NCBI GenBank assembly: GCA_964508975.1
Contig: CAZDVQ010000034.1
Coordinates: forward strand, 1-47,234
Reading direction: 5' to 3'
Length of the DNA stretch: 47,234 nt
Origin: CAZDVQ01 sp964508975
GTDB taxonomy: Bacteria; Bacteroidota; Bacteroidia; Chitinophagales; Saprospiraceae
Shown one piece after another: positions 15,563 through 21,490 of the stretch (the first letter of the stretch is position 1; every line of letters begins with the position of its first letter). Both the position numbers and the translations under genes were made by a program. The notes below the pieces were generated by a model. The model saw only the letters and a list, made by a program, of their open reading frames with translations. It ran no database searches and was not told the origin of the DNA.

Positions 15563-15817
15563 TTGAGTTGTTTGTCTAATATTCAATCCCAACTGATGTT
15601 GAAATTGAATGTAAGTGGTCAGGAGTCACAACTTTCATCCAAAGAAAAATTAATTTTTAATATAATTCAAAACAGGCCTAACATTCAGTCTGGAGAAATT
15701 TCTGAAAAATTGGCTATGCCGTTACCTACCGTAAAACGTCTGTTGGCCGTGTTAACCAATAAAGGAATGATTGAGAAAGAAGGAAGCGGACGCAACGTAA
15801 GCTATACAGTAAAATAA
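15563..15817 (+). CDS. Winged helix-turn-helix domain protein
   Basis: This protein is 84 residues from the TTG at 15563, or 73 from the ATG at 15596. It consists almost entirely of one winged-helix DNA-binding domain: LSSKEKLIFNIIQNRP (helix 1), SGEISEKLAM (helix 2), PLPTVKRLLAVLTNKGMI (recognition helix) and EKEGSGRNVSYTVK (wing). The same domain commonly forms the C-terminus of Fic-like or AAA/AlbA-type regulators, so it could be the remnant of a larger protein, or a small stand-alone repressor. The repeated sites just upstream favour autoregulation. A REP-like element begins immediately after its stop. AT-rich composition is shared with the lipoprotein at 14783. Confidence 0.65.
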   Translation: MSCLSNIQSQLMLKLNVSGQESQLSSKEKLIFNIIQNRPNIQSGEISEKLAMPLPTVKRLLAVLTNKGMIEKEGSGRNVSYTVK

Positions 15818-15819
15818 AG

Positions 15820-15957
15820 TCCGCCTTCGCGTGAGCTGCCCGGAGGGCGCCCGCCTAGCGGGCGGTGCGCAGCACGGAGCAACGCGACCCCCGGAGGGGA
15901 GCGACCCCAGCCGCAGGCGCAACCCTATGGGTGCGCATGCGGCTGGGGGCACGCCCA
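15820..15957 (+). repeat. REP-like GC-rich element (forward)
   Basis: Starts at CCGCCTTCGCGTGAGC directly after the winged-helix gene and ends in GCACGCCCAAAA. It holds a long hairpin CCCCAGCCGCA ... TGCGGCTGGGG that is strong enough to act as a terminator. A frame running through it into the sigma factor gene is fortuitous. Confidence 0.7.
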
Positions 15958-16050
15958 AAAAAATATAAACATCAAATTAAACCATCATGCTTCGCGATGG
16001 TCAAAGGATGGAACAAAGGCCAGAAGTTAAGCTTACCTAAACGCAAAAGA

Positions 16051-16611
16051 ATGCTGAACCAGCCCGAAAATGAACGCGACATGCTAGCATTGCTTGCCCA
16101 TGCCCACACTAAGGAGCAGGGGTTCAAGCGCTTGATGCAGGCGTATCAAGAGCGGGTTTATTGGCATGTGAGGCGCTTGGTTTTGACACATGAAAATGCC
16201 GACGACGTGGTGCAGAACACCTTTCTGAAAGCATGGCGTGCCATTGACCAATTTCAAGGCAACTCGAGTTTATTTACTTGGCTGTACCGGATTGGCACGA
16301 ACGAAGCGCTGTCGTTCTTAGAAAAAGAATCTCGCTCGGCGAGTACCTTGGCCACGGCATCGGATAGCGATATCCAACTGAGTGCGGAACCTTACTTGGA
16401 GGGGGAGGCGATTGAACAATTGCTACAGCGGGCCATCGACCAGTTGCCGGCCAAACAAAAAGCCGTGTTCAACATGCGCTACTACGACGAACTGCCCTAC
16501 GAGGAGATTGCCAGTATTACCGGTACCTCGGAAGGCGCGCTCAAGGCATCGTACCACCTGGCCGTGAAAAAAATTGAGCAGTTTGTGAAAAGTGCTATGC
16601 AACAACAATGA
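16051..16611 (+). CDS. ECF-type RNA polymerase sigma factor
   Basis: This 186-residue sigma-70 family protein has the two-domain ECF layout. Region 2 (about residues 25-85) includes VLTHENADDVVQNTFLKAWR and the core-binding FTWLYRIGTNEAL. Region 4 (about 125-180) has LPAKQKAVFNMRYYDELPYE and the recognition helix GTSEGALKASYHLAVKKI. The frame is open further upstream into the REP-like element; the ATG at 16051 fits the family length, with an ATG at 15997 as the alternative. It is followed 15 bp later by a membrane protein and then by a Spy-like periplasmic protein, which is the usual Bacteroidota layout of sigma factor, membrane partner and periplasmic sensor. The signal is unknown. Confidence 0.93.
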   Translation: MLNQPENERDMLALLAHAHTKEQGFKRLMQAYQERVYWHVRRLVLTHENADDVVQNTFLKAWRAIDQFQGNSSLFTWLYRIGTNEALSFLEKESRSASTLATASDSDIQLSAEPYLEGEAIEQLLQRAIDQLPAKQKAVFNMRYYDELPYEEIASITGTSEGALKASYHLAVKKIEQFVKSAMQQQ

Positions 16612-16626
16612 TTAGACGATTAAGCT

Positions 16627-17070
16627 ATGATACCAGAAGAAAAATTTAGTCCCGACATCCACGAAGCGCTCCAGAAACTGCGTCAGCAGCAGGATGTGCC
16701 CGCGGGATACTTTGCCAAGCTGCCGGAACAGGTCTTGGCCCAGGTTAAGGCAGAGCCGCGCAAAACCGCTACACGCTGGAGTGTTTGGCCTTTGCTGGCC
16801 GCCGCCAGCATTACAGGTTTGTTCTTTTTGCTAAGCCGAAACTTTAGTCCGGCCAGTAGCGATGCAGAAGCCTTGCTCAGCGGTATTGAACCGCAGGTGA
16901 TTGAAGCCTACATTGATGCCAACATCGACGATTTTAGCCTAGAGCTTTTGGCCAGTGTAAACGATAGCCCCCAAGATATGCTGGAAGGTATCGACCCCGA
17001 AAGCCTAGACGCTTACTTGGAAGAAAGCCTAGACGAACTAGATGAAGAACATTTTAGCGACATTTTTTAA
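16627..17070 (+). CDS. Putative membrane anti-sigma partner, single-pass
   Basis: I do not recognise a named family in this 147-residue protein, but its position directly after an ECF sigma gene and its topology suggest the anti-sigma partner. Residues ~1-55 are soluble and charged, including a PAGYFAKLPEQVL segment common in small Bacteroidota anti-sigma-like proteins. One membrane helix follows (WPLLAAASITGLFFLL, about 58-73). The outer part is highly acidic with repeated D/E-rich helices ending LDEEHFSDIF. No zinc-binding HxxxCxxC motif is seen, so it is not a ZAS-type anti-sigma factor. It is 15 bp after the sigma factor and 23 bp before the Spy-like gene. Confidence 0.75.
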   Translation: MIPEEKFSPDIHEALQKLRQQQDVPAGYFAKLPEQVLAQVKAEPRKTATRWSVWPLLAAASITGLFFLLSRNFSPASSDAEALLSGIEPQVIEAYIDANIDDFSLELLASVNDSPQDMLEGIDPESLDAYLEESLDELDEEHFSDIF

Positions 17071-17093
17071 CCCCTAGCCCTCAACGAAATATC

Positions 17094-17552
17094 ATGCACA
17101 AGTTTCTATTATCCCTCAGCCTACTCCTATTAGCGAGTAACCTAGCCTTTGCGCAACACCCGGACCACGACGATGAAGACATTGACGGCCCAAACGGCGA
17201 AAAAATTGAAGCACTCCGGGCTGCTTACATCACCCAACAACTGGCCCTGACAACCAGTGAATCGCAAACCTTTTGGCCATTATACAACGAGATGCGCGAC
17301 AAGGAAAAAGCCATGCGGAAGGCTGCTAGGCCCAACCTGAAAAAAAAGGTAGGTGAATTAACCGAGGCAGAAGCCGACGAGTTAATCAACAAGCATTTAG
17401 ACCTTGAAACACAGATTGCCAATTTACATCGCGAGTACTACGCTAAGTTCAAGAAAGTATTATCGGCCAAAAAGTTGGTAAAACTACCAATGGCCGAGCG
17501 CGAATTTAAGCGCACGCTCTTGGAAAAAGTACGTGAACGCAGAGGCCGATAA
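17094..17552 (+). CDS. Spy/CpxP-like periplasmic protein (sensor of ECF sigma operon)
   Basis: This 152-residue protein has a signal peptide (MHKFLLSLSLLLLASNLAFA) and then an all-helical region. It contains an aligned ALTTSESQTFWPLYNEMRDK motif, which resembles the LTxxQ-type repeats of Spy/CpxP periplasmic chaperones. Many Lys, Arg and Glu residues suggest long amphipathic helices and a dimeric cradle. In Bacteroidota such proteins follow ECF sigma factor genes and are thought to sense envelope stress. It is the third gene of the operon and is followed by a strong terminator. A second protein of this general class lies at 27111-27494 on the minus strand. Confidence 0.82.
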   Translation: MHKFLLSLSLLLLASNLAFAQHPDHDDEDIDGPNGEKIEALRAAYITQQLALTTSESQTFWPLYNEMRDKEKAMRKAARPNLKKKVGELTEAEADELINKHLDLETQIANLHREYYAKFKKVLSAKKLVKLPMAEREFKRTLLEKVRERRGR

Positions 17553-17572
17553 AACGCCGTTGCATCTAAAAC

Positions 17573-17617
17573 AAAAGCAGGGTTTGTCCTAGAAATAGAG
17601 ACAAACCCTGCTTTTTT
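17573..17617 (+). terminator. Rho-independent terminator of the sigma factor operon
   Basis: AAAAGCAGGGTTTGT (17573-17587) pairs with ACAAACCCTGCTTTT (17601-17615) with a 13-nt loop and a T tract. It lies 21 bp after the Spy-like gene and could also serve the minus-strand lipoprotein gene through the A run on the other side. Confidence 0.9.
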
Positions 17618-17646
17618 ATGGCGTATCAGGTACTGCTTGCGAGCGA

Positions 17647-17850
17647 TTAATTTTGCTCTATGCCAGAATGTAGCATGCACAAGGCCAGTGTTTGAGCCTG
17701 TTGCTCATTTTGCTGCTGGTAACTCCACGCGGGACAACCACAACCCTTTTTGCGTTTAGGACGACCGTAACGGCTACTGGTACAAGCCGATAAAGAAAGG
17801 CTTACGATTGCCAGCACGATAAGCGCGCGTGAAATTTTTCCGATTTGCAT
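17647..17850 (-). CDS. Small lipoprotein, 67 residues
   Basis: This short protein starts MQIGKISRALIVLAIVSLSL and has the lipobox LSAC at about residues 20-23. The mature part is basic (SSRYGRPKRKKGCGCPAWSY) and then glutamine-rich, with two further cysteines in GCGC that might bind metal or form disulfides. I recall similar tiny lipoproteins in Bacteroidota but no function. An in-frame start 69 bp further upstream exists, but the ATG at 17850 is supported by a perfect promoter box at 17877-17884 that lies inside the longer version. It is divergent from the glycosyltransferase gene. Confidence 0.75.
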   Translation of the reverse strand: MQIGKISRALIVLAIVSLSLSACTSSRYGRPKRKKGCGCPAWSYQQQNEQQAQTLALCMLHSGIEQN

Positions 17851-17876
17851 AGCTGAAATATTTTGATGATTCTCTG

Positions 17877-17884
17877 CAAAAATA
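17877..17884 (-). promoter_or_regulatory. Promoter -7 box (TATTTTTG) for the small lipoprotein
   Basis: On the minus strand this reads TATTTTTG, matching TAnnTTTG, 26 bp upstream of the ATG at 17850. It decides between the two possible starts of that gene. Confidence 0.55.
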
Positions 17885-17933
17885 CGTATTTTGCTCATGC
17901 GCTTGATAGCGCTCTTCATATAAACGTAAAAAA

Positions 17934-19007
17934 ATGCCCGATAGTATAGTTTTGGTTGCTGTTTTAAACTGGGGGCTTGGGCATGCTGCTAGAACGGTGC
18001 CCATTATAGAGGATTTGCTCAGTCAAGGCGCCAAGGTGGTTGTGGCTTCAGATGGGGATGCATTGGCCTTGCTACGCCGGGCATTCCCTGACTTACCCTA
18101 CGAGGAATTACCTTCCTATAACGTGGTTTACCCCAAGCATGGTAGTATGTTTTTGTCTATGCTTTGGCAGGTACCCAAAATATGGCGGGCCATTCAAGCT
18201 GAACATAAACAACTAGACGATATCGTGTCGAGGCATCAAATAACGGCCATTATATCTGATCATCGTTATGGGGTTTACAGCCGTAGTTTGCCTTCCGTTT
18301 TTATGGCACACCAGTTAAATATTCCCTTGCGTTATGCCTGGTTGCGCTGGATGGGCAGGCAAGTTCATGCAAGTTTATTACGGCACTTTACGTCCATTTG
18401 GGTACCAGACTATGCTGATGTAAAGCAGCGTCTTAGCGGGGATATGTCGAGCATAAAGGGTTTAAACATCCGGTATATTGGGCCCTTGTCAAGGTTGAAA
18501 AAGGTAAACCGACCAGTGGTGTATAAAGTGCTGGCCATTTTATCGGGCATAGAGCCCCAACGCAGTATGTTGGAAGCTATATTGATGGAACAGTTTAAGC
18601 AACTGAACGAACCAGCGCTGATTGTGCGGGGCAAGCCAGCGGGGAGTGTGAGCATACAGCAGTATAGTCCTCAATTGAGCATGGTAGATTATCTTGATGC
18701 TGAGGCCTTAAGTCAAGTAATTGCCGAATCGGAATATATTGTAGCACGCTCAGGTTATAGTACCCTGATGGATTTAGCCAAGCTGGGCCGTACTGCGATT
18801 TGGATACCTACACCAGGGCAGCCAGAACAACTCTATCTAGCCCACAAACTGGCTGAAAATGGGGCTGTGGTGGGTTTTAAGCAAGACAAGCTTGATATAG
18901 TGCAATGTTTGGCCCAGGTATCGAAGCAAGCTACTGAACTTAGCAGGCCAGCCACAAATGATATACGCTTGACTGCCTTAAAGGAGTTATTGCAGGCCAA
19001 AATCTAG
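17934..19007 (+). CDS. MurG-like glycosyltransferase (GT-B fold)
   Basis: This 357-residue protein resembles UDP-sugar-dependent GT-B glycosyltransferases of the MurG/GT28 group. The N-terminal acceptor half has NWGLGHAARTVPIIEDLL (about residues 12-29), in which the glycine-rich GHAAR turn is typical of the family. The C-terminal donor half has ALIVRGKPAG, the VDYLDAEAL strand and YIVARSGYSTLMDLAKLG (about 265-282), where the SGYST segment occupies the nucleotide-sugar-binding place. PGQPEQLYLA follows as in MurG-like enzymes. No signal peptide is present. It is not the main murG (wrong context), so it probably decorates a lipid or surface glycan. It is a lone gene, separated from tonB by a REP-like element. 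Confidence 0.8.
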   Translation: MPDSIVLVAVLNWGLGHAARTVPIIEDLLSQGAKVVVASDGDALALLRRAFPDLPYEELPSYNVVYPKHGSMFLSMLWQVPKIWRAIQAEHKQLDDIVSRHQITAIISDHRYGVYSRSLPSVFMAHQLNIPLRYAWLRWMGRQVHASLLRHFTSIWVPDYADVKQRLSGDMSSIKGLNIRYIGPLSRLKKVNRPVVYKVLAILSGIEPQRSMLEAILMEQFKQLNEPALIVRGKPAGSVSIQQYSPQLSMVDYLDAEALSQVIAESEYIVARSGYSTLMDLAKLGRTAIWIPTPGQPEQLYLAHKLAENGAVVGFKQDKLDIVQCLAQVSKQATELSRPATNDIRLTALKELLQAKI

Positions 19008-19035
19008 CCCAGCTAGGTTTATTGGGATGTTTTTT

Positions 19036-19164
19036 TGGGCGTTGCGGCCTTTGGCCGCCGCTGTGTTCCAGGGTTCGCTTTGCTCCGTGCGCGTTGCGCA
19101 CCCGCACCTGCGGTGCGGCCTTCCACCCAGCTAACGCGGGCTACACAGCGAAGCTGTGTAGCCG
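19036..19164 (-). repeat. REP-like GC-rich element (reverse)
   Basis: Begins TTTTTTGGGCGTTGCGGCC and ends in the perfect hairpin CTACACAGC-GAA-GCTGTGTAG (19141-19161). It lies between the 3' ends of the glycosyltransferase and tonB. Confidence 0.75.
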
Positions 19165-19186
19165 ATGCTTTGTTTTTAAGCCATAT

Positions 19187-19227
19187 AAAAAACATGAGCC
19201 ATACCCCTTGCAGGATATGACTCATGT
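19187..19227 (-). terminator. Rho-independent terminator after tonB
   Basis: ACATGAG (19192-19198) pairs with CTCATGT (19221-19227), extended by ATA/TAT pairs within the loop. The minus-strand transcript then has a run of T (A run at 19187-19192). Confidence 0.8.
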
Positions 19228-19251
19228 GTATAAACTTTATGGAATAAAGTC

Positions 19252-20172
19252 TTATTGCAGTTTAAAGCGGACAGGGATGTTGAACTGTACGCGAACGTTA
19301 CGGCCGCGCTGTCTTCCTGGTGTCCATTTTGGCATTGCGTTTACAATGCGGAGGGCTTCTTTACCGAGGCCACCACCTGGATCTTTCAAAATCTCTGGGT
19401 TGATAACCTTACCGTTTTCGTCGACAACGAAACGGATAACGGCAGTACCTTCAATACCACTCTCACGAGCGATAGCTGGGTATTGGATATTCTTTTGTAC
19501 GAACTCCAACAGCTTTTTGTCGGCACAAGCTTTTTTCTCTTCATCGCTACCTGCTTTATCTTCGCACCCGGGGAAACGAGGCATTTGCTCTACCACGGTA
19601 AAGATTTCAGGTTCAGATGGTGGTGGTGGTGGCGGAGGCGGTGGGGGAGGAGGTGCAGTACCTGTACCACCGACAACACCAGTTACACCTGGAGGCGTCA
19701 TAGAAACCTTGTCGTCTTTATCTAACGAGCGGTCTTCTTGTGGTGGTGGTGGTTCTTGCAACTCTTCCACTTCCTCAATCACTTGAGGTGGCGGTGGTGG
19801 TGGAGGGGGAGGAGGTGGTGGCGGTGGTTCCGCGGTACGTGGAATCTCAGTTTCGATAATTTCTTCAACTGGACCCATGTCAACCACAACCCTTTGCTGA
19901 TACTCGTACTGAGTCCAACCGAGCAACACAAAGGTAATAACCATCGAGAAAGCCAATCCCGCCAACGTATATGTAGTACGGTTGCGTTCAATTTGCGCTT
20001 CAGGATATTTTTTTACCAATGTTGATGTTGCCTCTGGCTTACCAACATACTTGGCGCCTACATTTTGTTTAGACAAGCTGTTGAGCTTCATCTTGTACAA
20101 GAAGTAGTACACCACGAATGCGGCTATCGACAGTATGAATACCGCAAGTACTACGGTGCCTGTAAACTGCAT
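19252..20172 (-). CDS. tonB: Energy transducer TonB with two polyproline tracts
   Basis: This 306-residue protein transmits proton-motive force to outer-membrane TonB-dependent receptors. It has an unusual N-terminus with two membrane segments (VVLAVFILSIAAFVVYYF at about 7-24, and LAGLAFSMVITFVLLGW at about 71-87). The periplasmic linker contains runs of 14 and 12 prolines, separated by an acidic stretch and a Gly/Thr-rich piece. The TonB C-terminal domain starts near VVEQMPRFPGCE and includes YPAIARESGIEGTAVIRFVV and ends VRFKLQ. The EQMPRFPGCE text is the common Bacteroidota signature. It lies 68 bp after vanZ with its own promoter and terminator. The polyproline tracts are real in-frame CCN-type codons. 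Confidence 0.93.
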   Translation of the reverse strand: MQFTGTVVLAVFILSIAAFVVYYFLYKMKLNSLSKQNVGAKYVGKPEATSTLVKKYPEAQIERNRTTYTLAGLAFSMVITFVLLGWTQYEYQQRVVVDMGPVEEIIETEIPRTAEPPPPPPPPPPPPPPQVIEEVEELQEPPPPQEDRSLDKDDKVSMTPPGVTGVVGGTGTAPPPPPPPPPPPPSEPEIFTVVEQMPRFPGCEDKAGSDEEKKACADKKLLEFVQKNIQYPAIARESGIEGTAVIRFVVDENGKVINPEILKDPGGGLGKEALRIVNAMPKWTPGRQRGRNVRVQFNIPVRFKLQ

Positions 20173-20203
20173 AGCTTCGAGGTTTTAATGATTAAATCGT
20201 GAG

Positions 20204-20235
20204 CAAATGTATAAAGGTTCTTTCAAACTTTCAAA
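20204..20235 (-). promoter_or_regulatory. Promoter for tonB (TTTG - 20 bp - TACATTTG)
   Basis: On the minus strand TTTG (20232-20235) is followed after 20 bp by TACATTTG (20204-20211), matching both elements of the Bacteroidota promoter. It lies about 32 bp upstream of the tonB start, so tonB can be transcribed separately from gcvH-vanZ. Confidence 0.65.
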
Positions 20236-20240
20236 TAAAA

Positions 20241-20621
20241 TTATGATTGAGCTGTAAATAAGCGCGTCAACCATCTCCCCAAGGGGGTAAAAAGTATCAA
20301 GCTTCCAGTAGCGTTAGCCAAGGCATCTTGCCAATCGAAGTGTCGACTGGGTACGAATGTATCTTGGGCAAACTCCAACAAAACGCCGTAGAAAGAACAT
20401 ATGAGTACAACTTGGATAAGCTTTGGCTTGTTTATCGCAGTAGTTAAAAGTACTACTCGGGCAAACAAAACCGCCAAGATGGCATAAACACTGAAGTGGG
20501 CAATTTTGTCGGCCGACATGATATCGACCTTGGGTAAATCCCTGCCAGGAAGTAGTGATAGCACAGCTATCGTTACCGCCCAGCCCAGTGCAAGCAGCCA
20601 AGCTGTAGTTTTTGACTGCAT
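20241..20621 (-). CDS. VanZ-like membrane protein
   Basis: This 126-residue protein has four likely membrane segments (about residues 8-24, 40-60, 68-86 and 103-120) and the VanZ-family signature DKIAHFSVYAIL, in which a His in the second segment is conserved, followed by EFAQDTFVPSRHFDWQDALAN (shown here as its start EFAQDTFVPSRHFDWQD). The function of VanZ proteins outside teicoplanin resistance is poorly known. Its ATG overlaps the gcvH stop by one base (TAATG), so it is translationally coupled. VanZ-like genes directly after gcvH are frequent in Bacteroidota. Confidence 0.88.
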   Translation of the reverse strand: MQSKTTAWLLALGWAVTIAVLSLLPGRDLPKVDIMSADKIAHFSVYAILAVLFARVVLLTTAINKPKLIQVVLICSFYGVLLEFAQDTFVPSRHFDWQDALANATGSLILFTPLGRWLTRLFTAQS

Positions 20622-21001
20622 TAATGGCTTACCAAGTTACTGTAAGCGGCTGCGTCTAGTAGTTGGTCAAGCTCTGCATTGTCGCCGATGCTGATTTTGA
20701 TGATCCAACCTGCTCCGTAAGGATCACTGTTCACTGTTTCTGGATTGTCATTCAATTCCGCGTTTACTTCTAGGATTGTAGCAGAAACGGGCAAAAACAA
20801 ATCCGAAACCGTTTTAACGGCCTCAACGGTACCAAACACATCGCCACGAGCTAGGGTGTAGCCTTTTTTGTCAACGTCGATGTAAACGATGTCACCCAAT
20901 TCACTTTGTGCGAAGTCTGTGATACCTACATAAGCAACGTCACCTTCGATGCGCACCCATTCGTGTTCTTCGGTGTAGCGTAAGTTTTCTGGAAATTCCA
21001 T
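20621..21001 (-). CDS. gcvH: Glycine cleavage system H protein
   Basis: This 126-residue protein carries the aminomethyl group between the P and T proteins of the glycine cleavage complex on a lipoyl-lysine. The lipoylation site is K63 in GTVEAVKTVSDLF. NLRYTEEHEWV at the N-terminus and NDNPETVNSDPYGAGWI near the C-terminus are family hallmarks. The length is normal. It is the first gene of gcvH-vanZ(-tonB), with a perfect promoter box 34 bp upstream. Other gcv genes are not in the window. Confidence 0.97.
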   Translation of the reverse strand: MEFPENLRYTEEHEWVRIEGDVAYVGITDFAQSELGDIVYIDVDKKGYTLARGDVFGTVEAVKTVSDLFLPVSATILEVNAELNDNPETVNSDPYGAGWIIKISIGDNAELDQLLDAAAYSNLVSH

Positions 21002-21034
21002 GAAAGATTATGATTTTAAGTCTGAGTTAAAGCC

Positions 21035-21042
21035 CAAAGTTA
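21035..21042 (-). promoter_or_regulatory. Promoter -7 box (TAACTTTG) for gcvH
   Basis: The minus strand reads TAACTTTG, 33 bp upstream of the gcvH start. It fits TAnnTTTG and predicts a leader of about 27 nt. Confidence 0.55.
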
Positions 21043-21189
21043 CTGTAATTTTCAAAAGTACAAGCCCTCAAACTGAATTTTCAACTTTCTTTCATGCCGT
21101 GCCTTTGCACGTTTGTACTAGAAAGATGCAGCGCTTTGTGCTTTTGGTGTGTGGGCCTGTAATTTTTTTTATTTTTTTGTCGCGACCTA

Positions 21190-21319
21190 TCGCTAAGCCC
21201 TTGCGGTAGCGATGCGTAAGGGTGGCGCAAGGCGCCAGACCGCGCAGCGGGCCGAGCGTTAGCGAGCCCTGGAGCGTAGCGCCTGCCTTGGCCCATTGGG
21301 CCAAGGCAGGACCGCCCAA
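21190..21319 (+). repeat. REP-like GC-rich element (forward)
   Basis: Begins ATCGCTAAGCCCTTGCGGTA, has the GGCCGAGCGTTAGCGAGCCC core and a CTGCCTTGGCCCATTGGGCCAAGGCAG hairpin (arms CTGCCTTGGCCC and GGGCCAAGGCAG), and ends ACCGCCCAAA. The full copy of the 160-bp element follows only 7 bp later. The remainder of the 489-bp gap (21043-21189) shows nothing beyond the gcvH promoter. Confidence 0.75.
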
Positions 21320-21326
21320 ATATTTA

Positions 21327-21486
21327 GAGTATGTTTGGATTTTGGGTTTCGAGGGAAAAACGAGCTATTTTTTGATGAGGTTGCTTTAAAAAATGGGCGC
21401 ATAGTGGGGCTACGTAACTATTTTTTAAAGCAAAAATCATCAGAAAAGAGCTGTTTTTCGCCGGAAGCTAAAGTCCAAACATACGC
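21327..21486 (+). mobile_element. 160-bp MITE-like element, full copy, at the amidohydrolase 3' end
   Basis: It has the same length as the copy at 13691-13850 and is its reverse complement with few changes. TTA flanks both sides (21324-21326 and 21487-21489). Ends are GAGTATGTTTGGATTTTGGG and the reverse of GTCCAAACATACGC. The right flank sits one base from the stop codon of the amidohydrolase gene. It carries no transposase. Confidence 0.92.
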
Positions 21487-21490
21487 TTAC

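Noticed and set aside
15865..16050. N-terminal extension of the sigma factor
   Set aside because: It is translated REP-like repeat sequence; the family start is at 16051.
19255..19786. Plus-strand open frames rich in Gly/Trp opposite tonB
   Set aside because: They are the complement of the polyproline tracts of TonB.
19252..20172. Polyproline tracts as a sequencing artefact
   Set aside because: The frame is intact on both sides, and proline-rich linkers are normal in TonB.
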